From: JBMHDN01 sp049889355
Lineage (GTDB): Bacteria > Pseudomonadota > Alphaproteobacteria > Puniceispirillales > Puniceispirillaceae
DNA: 64,000 nt
Assembly: GCA_049889355.1 (NCBI GenBank)
Contig: JBMHDN010000050.1
Span: forward strand, 1-64,000
Direction: 5' to 3'
Every line of letters starts with the position of its first letter. The stretch's first letter is position 1. The notes under the pieces are model-generated. The model searched no databases. It was not told the origin of the DNA and was given only the letters and a program-made list of their open reading frames with translations. Shown piece by piece: positions 17,701-29,700 of the stretch. The translations under genes were made by a program, and so were the position numbers.

Positions 17701-20700
17701 TCCAATGTGATGTCATTGGTCGCCGCGCCGCTGCCTGACCCAAATTCGCCAGTTAGCGGGATAACAGCAATACCCACATATTGCAGCCATTCTTTAAAGC
17801 CTCTACCGCTGACCGTGCGCACACCATCGCTGGCCTTGATGGCCAAATCACTTGCCGATTGGATACGTGCATTATCATTGATATTGATATTGTTGGTATA
17901 ATTGAGCGTTGCATCTGCTTTTTCACCAAAAATACCGGCAATCAATGTGTTGTTATAAATATTGGTGATCGCCTTCACCGACATATGATCGGTCACATCA
18001 TCATTGGTCAGAATATTGACTCGGCCATTACCGCGCACAGTAGAGCCATCTCCGAAATCGATGGTGTTGTTGGCGGTCATAGTGGTTTTGGATTTACCTG
18101 TTGCCCCGATACCGGCCAGACCCCAGACAGAGGTTTTCGCATTTGATTCCAGATTAGAGGTAACATTAGAGGTGATGTTCACATCACCGCGGGTGGTCTT
18201 CAGGAAGGAATCCTCACCAATATAAATCCCGTTACTGGCCGTACTGGTGATCGCGGTATCTGAAACGGGCACACCCACAAGCGCCCCTGTATTGAGCACC
18301 ATTTCATCATTGGCAGTCGCATCTAGGGAGGCGGTGAGGTTAATAGAGCCTTGTGCAGCCCCTGTACCACGCATGGTCACAAGGCTGTTTTCACCCACAT
18401 CCATCCTGTTGGTCTGAGCCTGTGTTGCCCGGCTGTCACCGACAGTGACTGAAATCGCGCCGCCGCCATCAAATTTGAAATTCTTATCCAGACCTGATTT
18501 TTCAAGGCTGTTATCAGAGGTTGCGGTCAGGTTATGCGCATCGATACGCGCATAATTACCAAAATCAATTTCAGTGGCAGAGCTGCCATTGGCGCGCAGC
18601 TTGGCCCCTGTTGCACCGGCCAGTGCAACAGCCCCTGCATCGATAGACCCATCAAAGCTGTCTGTATTGCGTGCGGTCAGCGTAATGTTATCTGTGGCAT
18701 CAATATCCGCACCATTGCTGGTCGAGGTACCATCTTCAAAGGTGATTTTAGCATCGGATGTGTGGTTGATCGTGCCCTCTGCTGCGTTAATTGCCGCTAA
18801 GCCACCAGCACCGGCAATCGCCACATTGCGGGTATCGCGATCAGACAAGGCCGTCATGGTCAAATTCTGCAAGGATGTAACAGTCGCATCCTGGCCAAAT
18901 TCAATACGTGCACCGCCAGACTGGGTCGTGCGCACCACATGCGCCCCAATCGCCACTGCACCGACAGCAATCGCGCTTGATTCATTTCGGGCGGTGGAGA
19001 GGTTGGTCGCATTCAGCACCAACGTACCGCCTGCCACATCATTACTGCCTGAGCGACGATTGGATTTGACTGTTGCATTGTCGCCAAAGCGCACACGGGT
19101 ATCTGCATCATTTGTAATCAGCGATTCAGACCCTGTGGCCCCGACCAGAAGACCGCCACCTGCACCAACGACATCTGATTTTGCCATATTCTGACCAGAT
19201 TCACCGATCAGCGAGGATACGCTTAGCCCATCACCGACCAGCGTCGCGTTCGCGCCAATATCTGTATAGGCATTGCGATCCACATTCACATTAGATGAAA
19301 TAATGGACAGGCCAATGCCTGCTGCGACAGCAACACCCACGGCCTCGCTTGTATTGCGGGCGCGATCTTCTGAGGCGATTTGCAAGCTGCCATTGGCATA
19401 GATACCTGTATCATCTCCGATAGCGACCTGGCTGGTGCCTGCATCATCCATCTTAACAACAGCCCCAACCACAGCCCCTGCATAGCCAAGACCGGCCGAG
19501 ACACCGCGTGCTTTTTGGGTAGAGCCATTACGGGCCCTGATAAGAGAATTACCAAAGCGCGAATTATTGGTACCAAGCTGACTATCATTGCCGATGGCAA
19601 CCGTTGCGCCGCCGCTGGCATTTACCCCTGCATATGAGACACCAGCCGCTGCGATACCCGCAGCCACCGCCGCTACATTCACCTCAGCATCAACATCGCG
19701 GTCAGCTGTGATGTTCATAGTCCCTGTATCTGTATTGGTTGTGACAGATACATTATCGCCCAGTTCAGCACGCGCATTCTCTGCCAGGTTAACCTGTGCA
19801 ATAGAGGCTGAAATACCAACCAGACCCACAGAGGCGCCAATCACAGTCGAGTTCACACCCTTCACTGTGATGTTATCGCTCGGCAGTTCAATCACAATAT
19901 CATCACCGCTCTGAACAGTGGCCGCCACATCCAGGCTGGTGACATTATCAATGATGGTATTATCGCCAATACGGGCGGTAACCGAGCCTGCATAATCTGC
20001 AACAGCTACAAAGCCGCCAACACCAACCGAGCCAATGGCGGCCCCGCCTGAGATTTGTGCCAGCTCTAATGTTTCAGTGGCGCGGACTGTTACATCCCCA
20101 TCTGCTGTCATAATGACATTTGCGCCGATTTCAGCACGTGTAGAATCTGCGCCGCTGCCCCGGATATCATCATTCAGGCCAGCTGTCTGGTTCATCACCA
20201 GCTGGTTTGACTCAGCATCATCATCTGAAGTGTAGGCCGCGGTGTTAGATTTAGCGTTGGCCGAATCATTATCTGTCTCATATTCTGAGCGATCTTTTGC
20301 AGACTGGCTGGCGGCATCAGCGACCATATCGCCATTATCATTGCTCAGCGTGTCAGAGGCATTATCAGACATTGAGCCACCGACAAGGGTTAAGGCCACT
20401 GAACCTGCCGCGCCCAGACCAACACCACCACCAAAGGCGATACCGGTATTATGGAAATCTTTGGATGAATCAGCGCTTACTGTCACATCATCTTGTGCAT
20501 TCAGCCAGGTCCCATCACCAATCGTCGCACGCACTGTATTGCGCGATACCGTCGCAACAAGGCCTATACCAATACCTGCCGCACCGCCAACAGCCGCAGC
20601 ACCAGCCGCGCCTTGTGTGGTGACATTATCATTGGCCACAACGCTCACTGACTGCGCTGCATTATCATTATAAGCATCCAGCTGGTTAATCCGCGCATTT

Positions 20701-23700
20701 GCGCCAATTTCAGCAATGGTGCTGGTTTTCAGAATATTCAGGCCAATCGACCCTGTCAGGGCCAGCCCCATACCACCTGAGAAACCGATGATATTCTGGT
20801 TGATCTGGGTGTTGGCATTGGCCCGGACATTAAGGTTACGGCGCACCGCCACATCCGCGCCAGATCCGATACGCGCTGTATTGGTCGATTTGGCAACCAA
20901 TACGCCAAGCGACGCGCCAATACCGCCGGTTGCACCGCCAGCCACATTACCAGCTGACTGGATCATGTGGATATCACCTTCAGTCAGCACATCGAGATCA
21001 TTGCCGACACGCACCGTTGCATTATCGCCAATCTCGGCGGTGAGCGTGTTGTTGACCACTGAGACACCGACAATACCGCCCTGCCCTTCACCGCCAACAG
21101 CCAGAGAAGCGGTGGTTTGCAAAATTGTATCATCTGTCATGGCTTTGACAGACATATTGCGGGTGGCAGAGACATTGTCACCCAACATGCGTGCACGCAC
21201 TGTCTTGTTAAAGACTTGCGTATCAGAGGTCAGGCTGACTGCCGCCGCACCGGCACTGATGCCAGAGGCGATATTATTCAATAAGGTTTTCGAAGAGGCC
21301 AAGAGCTTCAGATCCTGATCACTATCCACCCCTGATGTATCGCCATTAATGCTGGTCCCTGTACCGACCAGCGCCTCGGTGGTCGAGCTTGAAGTGGTGA
21401 CAGAGACCACACCGGCCACGCCCACCGCGCCAAAGCCAAGACCCACAGGGGCCAGGTTGATATCTTCATTGGTCACTGCCGCAATCGATACACCGCTCGT
21501 CGCGTTCTGATTGACCGTTGTATTGACCACGGTGAAATTATCGGTGGTCTCATTCCCATCTTGATCACGCGTTTGCTCGATGCGGTAGCTGAGGCTTGAA
21601 TTATCCACGGTGCCATCTGCTGCATCAAGGCCTGCACCCTGTGCCAGAGCTGTGATGGTTGCATCTTCGCCAATTTCTGCCTTATTGACTGATTTCAGCA
21701 CATAGATACCAAAGGCACCTGATACGCCAACTGCGCCGCCAGCACCAGCGATCACAATACCGTCTACCTCGATATCATCAATCGATTCCAGACGGACTGA
21801 ATCGCGGGCATAGATAACTGCCTCATCACCAATGCGTGCGCGGGTATCATTTTTGGCAACGATGATACCAGCCGAACCTGTCACCCCGACCAAACCACCA
21901 TTAATAGACAAAGCAACTTGAATGATATCTGTTTCAGCCTTGGCATCCACCTTGATATCACCGCCTGATGCCACAGATGCGCCATCGCCAATATAGGCTT
22001 TGGTTTCCTTATCCAGCACCACACTATCACCTGTGATGCCCACCCCGACCAACGCGCCGCCGCCAGAGCCTGTGACCGACAAGAGAGAGGTATCTGATTG
22101 GGCGAGGACGGCAACATCTTGATCAGCTGAGCTGTTATCATCTGCATTTACAGTGGCATTATCAGCGATATAGGCCCGTGTCTTGGAGGTGGTGACTTGT
22201 GTCATCACCGCACCCTGCACAGAGGTGATACCAGCACCACCTGCTGAGAGCGCGCCTGAATTCACATCTTCTGCTGTTCTGGCCTTGACCAGCAGATTCT
22301 CGCCAGCATTAGCACGTGCACCTTCACCGATATAAGCCTCGGCTGTGTTATTGACCAACAATACGCCGACCGTCACGCCAACACCGACCACACCTGCACC
22401 GCCAATCGCCCCTGCGGTAAAGATGGTGTTGGTGGTATCTTCTGCTTGGACGGTCAGATTATCACCGGCATTGACGACCGCGCTACTGGCGATAAAGGCC
22501 TTGGTCTGGTTAAGAGAGCTGGTGTTATCGCGGTTATTGAAACGCGCGCCAGCTGACATATTGCTGTTATAGGTATCAGTGGTGTTATCAATGGTGGCTG
22601 CGACTTCTGAATAGCCTGAACCGGTGCGGCTGTAATCACCATCTGATTTGTTATCTGCAATGATATTGCCCAGCCGGACTGAATTATTACGATCATCTGC
22701 ATCATCAGCGAGGTTGCTATCGCCCTCACCTGTCATCTGGCTGTCGGTTTCTTCATCTGCCTGAGCACCAACCAGAATGACCGCCACATTACCCGCTACA
22801 GAGACGGTACCGCCAGCGGCGCCCGCAAGGGTGAAATTCTTGGTGGATTTGGCAGAGGTCGCCTCAACATCCACATTGCGGCGAGCAGAAACCAGACCAT
22901 AAATACCAGCCTGCGCCTTATTATGAACCACCAGCGCATTGAGTGAGACACCCACACCCACCGTACCACCGCCGCCAATACCGCCAATAACATCAATGGT
23001 GGTGATGCTGTTTGTGGCACGCACCAACACATCTTGTGTGCTGTAGCTGCTGTTATCAAAACGCTGGTTTACCCCGCCTCTGATGAGCGCTTTGGTGGTA
23101 CTGTCATGGACCTTGATACCTGCGGAAACAGAGACGCCCACAGTGCCGCCAATCCCGCCTGCCAACACAGCAGCGACTGAATTTTCAGTGGCATCTGCGG
23201 TGACAGAGGTGGTTTCAACTGCATCCACCTGACCTGTATTGCCAATTTCAGCAAGGGTGGTGCCATTGACAACGGCAATGCCAAATGACGCGCCAATACC
23301 CGCTGTGCCGCCGCCGCCAACCGCACCTGCAATCTGAATTAGTTCAGAATCAGATTCAGCATCAATGGTGGCATTGCGGTTAGCTTGTACATCCCCATCA
23401 ACGCGCGCTTCGGTATTGTTTATAATAACACCAACAGAAGCGGTGCCAGCCACACCAGCTGTGCTGCCGACACCAACGGTAGCTGCTGAATTGATGATCC
23501 GATCTTTAGAATCTGCATTTACCAGCACATCGCGGTTTGCCTTAACCACGGCACCTTGATCAATCTTTGCCGTGGTGTCTTTGACCTGAACCACTATATC
23601 TGCGCCCACACCCACGCCGGCAGTGCCTGCACCAATGCCAAGGGCCGCAGATAAATCGACCCAATACATATCCGAAATCGCTTTGACGGTGACATCCTGA

Positions 23701-26700
23701 TTGGCATGCGCGCCGGTTAAATCATTATTGATGGTCGCGCCATTAGCGATGCTGGCTTCGGTTTCGTTAATGCCGACACCTGCAGAAAGCGAGATGGCAA
23801 TCGCATTATCTGAGGAGACCGCCCCAGAGGCCGCAATCGAGATGACATCCTGGTCAGATACGGCCGTTACCGCCACGCCGCGGCGCTCTTCGGTGCGGCG
23901 GGTTTCGGTCAGGAAGAGATCCTTAATATTGTCAAAGGTGAAATTATCGTTGAAATCACCCAGCGCGTTGCGGGTTTCATTATCACCGCCACCAAAAATA
24001 CCATCCAGCAATGGCGAGTTGGTATCTGTGCGGTCAATCGCCACCTGCATGGCGGTTTGACCCTTGGCCTCGATATTGGCATTGCCCAGAACCCGTGCCT
24101 TGGTTTTACCCAGGAAGACGGCCGCCCCAACCGCACCAGCCAGTGCGGAGCCGCCTGCTGAGAAGCTGACCGCTGGTTCCAGCATGAAAATATCAGTGTT
24201 ATCAATCGCCTGAACACCCACTGAGCCGTCTGTCTGAATATCAGCAGACGAGCCGACATCTGCAAAGGTGGTTGATTTAATCAGACCCACCGAAATCGAG
24301 CCAGCCCCTGAGAAGCCGCCAGTTGAGCCGGCGATACCAACGGTAGTTGCGGTGAGATTCTGGACCGTTTCAGCATTCAGCATCACATTATTATCAGCAT
24401 TCACAATGCCATTAATGCCTGCCTTCACATCTTTCCAGATAACATTACCTGCCAGCGCAACACCCACCGAATTGCTGGATGATGCTGCCAGTGTACCTGT
24501 TAAATCAAAGAGGGTGGTGTTGTCTTTGACATGGACATCCACAGACTGGTTATTGGCAGCTGAGAGCGCGTTTAAGGTTGCATTATCATTGATATCTGCG
24601 CCCTGCTGGATTAGCGCATAGCTATCCCCTTTGATCACATTGGCTGACAATGCACCTGAGATGGCGTTAGAGCTTGTTGAAACAGAGGCAGAAATCACAC
24701 CATTGGTGATGTTCTGCTTGGTATCAACCCCGATATTCACTGCCCCTGCTGCATTTACAGAGATATTATTATCTGCATTATCAGCTGCACCCACCAATGC
24801 TTTTTTATCAGTGAGGAACAGGTTCACCGCCAGCGAGCCACCCACAGAGTTTGACCCCCCAGAGCCGGCAACCGCGAGGGCAAAATTCCGGATTTTGGTA
24901 AAGCTGTCTGCCTCTAATTGAACCGCACCACCAGTGGTTTCAATCAGCGCATCTTCATTAATGATCGCTTCAACATCGCTATCGAGCACATTGACAGCTA
25001 GCGTACCGGCTAGGGCTAAATCATTGGTGGATACGCCGCCTGCCGCCATAAAGGTCAATGTAGACTGATTGGCTTCAGCGCGCATATTAATATCACCGCC
25101 CGCCCGGATAGAGCTGGACAGATTATCATCGCTGGTACCGTCATTTGCTATCAACAGCTGGACATCTTCACGCATATAAATGCCAGACAAGCTGGCCCCA
25201 ACGGCCTTTTTATTAGAAGACAGCGCAACTGCCCCTGCCAGGTGGCGAACATCTGATTCATTATAGGCGGTAAGCGACACATCATTTACCGCAGCAATAT
25301 TCACCCCTTCGCCGATTTGAGCTTGTGTGCGGCCAAGAGACAGCGTGAAGGCCAGCGAACCACCAATCGCATTGCCATCTTGTGCACCTGCCCCAGCGAT
25401 ACCCTCTGCATAATAAGAAGAGTTCTGCAGCACTGAGGTGTAATTTGCAGTCAGATAATCTGATGTATTGGTCTCATTATCTTCTGGATCGAGGTTAAAG
25501 GCTGTTTCCTTTGGCGATAAATCGCGTGCCTCAATGGTGACATTATCACCGGCAATAGAGGCGCCTTCACCAACATTGACACTGTTATTATCAAGAATAA
25601 CATTCACCGCGATACCGGCGCCAACAGCCGTCCGGTTGCTGGAATTGCTGTTACAATTGCCTGGATCTTTACAGGTCGCATCACTGGCCAGTGCGATCGC
25701 CCAGGCCCGGCTCACCACCTTGTTTTTGGCAATGGATGAAACCGATACATTATCATCTGCGCTCAGGCTTGTGCTGGCACCAATTGAGCTGGTTTGCTCA
25801 TCATCAGAATAAACCAGCGCCAGCGAGCCTGCGACCCCGATATCACCGCCACCGGCCCCAGCAATACCTTCAGCTGAGGCATAGCCTAAGAAAGATTTGT
25901 TATCTGAATCTGTGCCGTGATTTTCAGATGTGGCCGTTGACACTGTGATCCCGCCAGAAGAGCTGGTGATAGAGGAATTCGCGCCCACCCGTGCATAGCT
26001 GTTCTGGCTAGTGGCCAGAATACCGACACCCACACCAATCGCATTATCAGCAAAAACCGCGATACCAGAGCCTCTGGTCCGGTAATTCACATCATTAATC
26101 GCTTTGACATTCACATCCTGGGCGGTGGAAATAGAAACGCCATCTCCGATGGTGGCAGCGATATCATGATCAGCCCAGCTGACCGCCACCGAAGCCGCGA
26201 TATTGATAGAACCGCTTTTCTTATTATCCCCGCCCATGCCATCTGCATTGGTGCTGTCGCCGGTGAGATCAAAGCTGGCCTTGTTCCCATCTGAAAAATC
26301 ACCATCCAAAGCTTTCATGGAATCAGGTGTTTCATTGGATTGGGCCGGGGTGGAATCCTTATTCAGCAAATCTGATTTCGAAACACCCAGCTTATTGGTG
26401 TATTTATCGAGCACTGTACCGGCTGCCACCGCATCGGCCAGCACAATATCCTGTGATGAGCCTGTTGCGGTTACATCTAGGCCGCCTGCTGTGCTGGTCA
26501 CAGAGCGATAAAGCCCTGCATCCACATCTTCGAGCGCGACACCAACCGCCACAGAGGCACCGACCGCGGTCTCATCTGCTGACACCTCGCCTTTGGCTGT
26601 GCTGGTTGAGATGGTGTTGCTGGTTGCGGCAATCGCGGCATCATTGGTGAGGTTCAGCGTTGATGTACCCGAACCAACGCGTGCTTCAACTTCTTTGACC

Positions 26701-29700
26701 AACACACCAACTGATACCGCCGCATCCAGAGATGTTTTGGCAGCTGGGTCTGAGCCTGCACCTGGTTTGGCCCCGGCAAAGGCCGCATTATTCATCTCGG
26801 TGGTTGAGGTCGCAGCGACACTCAGATTATCCATGGACTCGCTGAACGACACATTATCAGCAATCTCAGCACTCACCTTATCGCGGATAACGATATTGAG
26901 TGCGATACCAGCGCCGATACCCACACCGCCTTCATCATCACCGCCACCTGAGCCGCCATCTGAATCATCTGATGATACAGTGCTGCTTTCTTCAAAGGCG
27001 GTATTGGCTGTCGATTGCAGCAAATTGGTAAATTGGGTGGTGAGATGTTCAGACCAGACGGTGAAATCCTGCAAACCGCTTAAGGCTGCATCAATACCGG
27101 CAAACAGGCCGAGGGTTTTACCGACCGTGGCTTTGGCATCTGCATCATAGCTGTTGGTAGCGGTCGCCGCGATGCGGGTTGCGCCTGAAACATTATCCAG
27201 ATCAGCCCCTGCTTCTACCTCGGCAATTGTATCATTCGACAAGACCACATTGACGCCAAGCGCACCTGCGATTGCCAATTCACCTGTACCAGCCCCAGAC
27301 GTCGAGGAAGCAGTGATAGAGTTGGTTATGTCCGTTTCATTATCGACCAGCTGGCTGAGCATGCCCGCTTCAACGGTGAGATCATCACTGTTCAGATCAG
27401 CCCCGCTCCTCACCGAAGCGCGGTTTTCATTGGTGGTGATGCTGAGCCCTAGCCCGCCGCCAATATTATAATCACTGCCAGCGGTAGAGGCATCACCGAC
27501 GGCCATCACATCGGTATTTTTGAGCGAGGTCACGCTGATATCATCAGCGGTAACTTCTGTATTGGCCACAATCTCTGCTGTGGCAGTGGTTTCAACATAA
27601 GACACACCCAGCGCGCCAGCGATAGCAACTGACTTGGAATCAGAACCATTACCGCCGCCGCCAAGCGGTGTATTGCCGCCTGATACATTGCCTGTATCGG
27701 TGTTCATCTTATCTTTGATGACATCCACATTGACCGTCTTGCCTGAAAAGCCATTACCCATGCCCAGCATGCCGTCAACAGCTGCACCTGGATCATTATT
27801 TGACGCATTATCTGGCTCTTCAGGCTCTGGTGCATCTTCGATCAATTCTGCTGATTTTACTTCAGATGAGGCTTCTGCACCTGACTGAACATCATGGCTG
27901 GTATTGGCTGCGACTGCCACATCACCTGAGGCCGAAATATTGCGCGCCAGCCGGGCTGTGTTGCTGTCAAATGATACCGCGATACCTGCTGAAATGCCGA
28001 CTGCGACCTTCGTATCCTGACCGCTTGAATTGGCCACACCATTGCCCACCGCGGTGGTGCGCACTGTTTGATCTGACGAAATATCGAGGCTGCCGGCAAG
28101 GGTGAGGGCTGTGTCATTATCCTGCATCTCAGCAAGCGCATTATTGCGCGCTACCGTCACGGCTGCGAGGGGGACAATCGCAACCCCGCCATCACCTGCA
28201 GAGCGGGCCTCTGATTCAGTCGTGCCTGTCTGTAGTGCGCTGATGCTTAAATTATCGAGCGTGTTGCTGAAACGTGCGCCATCTTCGACAATGGCATTGG
28301 CGGTATTTTCGATGACATTCACTGCAACAGAAGCGCCGATACCAAGCTTGCCGCGTGATTTTTTGGTTGAGATGACCTGATCAGCTGGCGTCTCATTTTT
28401 CAAGGTCGCCATAAAGCGGCCAGAGGCTTCAATCGCATTCTTTGAGCCATCTGCCTTGATTTTCGCCTCGGTGATATTGCTGGCCTTAATATCGGTGTCA
28501 TTATCGATATTCAGATAGGACCCATCACCAACAGTCGCTTTGCTTTCATTGATATTCACAATATTGATAGCGACTGCACCTGCAATGCCTGCGCTGTCTT
28601 CTGACCCTGAACCCACACCAGAAGCCGCATAGACATTATAGCGGTTCATATCCGAGACATTATCTTCATAAGCTTCGGTCAGAGCCTGGATTTTCAGATA
28701 ATCAGCGGCAAGCTGGGATTCAGAGCCATTGGCACCAGAGACGCGCGCAATATTCCGGTTTTCGGCCTGCTGGATAGCAATGCCCGCTGCGGCACCGAAA
28801 TTAAGTTCATCATCTGTCCGGCCAGATGCAAAGCTCTGTGTCTGTGTGATGGCACGTGAGCGAATGGTCAGATTATCATCCGCGGTCAGAGTCAAATTAT
28901 TGTTGTTATTGCTTGGGTCTGTGGTTTCAACACGTGTTTCGGTGTTGTTTTCAATATCGGTATAGGTAAGCGCACCGGCCAGCTGTACCCCGCCACTGCC
29001 ACCGCCTAGATTTGTTGTCAGGCTGGTGATCCCATCTGCCACGCCTGATTTCAGCGCGCTGGCCATATTGACGCCCATAAAGCTCTGGTCCAGCCCGTCA
29101 ATATCATCAATCGCCGCGTCAAATTTGCCTTGCGCAGTGGCGGTGAAATTATCATCGCCGCCGGCACGCGCTGCAAAGACTGTCTGCATCTGACTATCTG
29201 CACCTACCAGCAAATTGCCATCAACAGATTCAATGCTGGCATAGTCAGAGATGATGGTTGAGGTGTTGTCTTCTGCCAGACCCACACCAAAGGCGATGGC
29301 CCCAGAGGCCTGCCCTACCTGACCAGCAGAGGCATCAGCGATGGCACTGACATTGGTCTTACCCTTAGATAGGACAGTGATATCACCATCGGTAACAATG
29401 GATGTTGTATCGCCGATTTCAAGCAGCGCGTTATTTTCTGTGATCGAAATCGCACCGACCACCGCTGCGCCCAGCGTGTTGGCTTGGGTATAGATGGTTG
29501 AGAGCGTATTGGCCGTAGAGGTGACCGACACATCACCAAGCGTGTCCATCTCGGTGGCCCCGACCAGCGTCACAGAAGATTGAGACTGGGTAGTGGCCAC
29601 ACCGATAGATAACGGTGCCAGCGTGCCTAATTGCTGCCAGCCATCATTAGACATATCGGTTTTGATATCAGATTGGCTGGCGATGGTGATGTCGCCCTCA

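Noticed and set aside
18574..21318. Long plus-strand open frames opposite tpsA (about 200 codons each, for example 18574-19194 and 20716-21318)
   Set aside because: Their products are low-complexity Ala/Pro/Ser/Thr-rich antisense readings of the repeat codons. They lack ribosome-binding sites and the opposite strand has a continuous recognisable protein.
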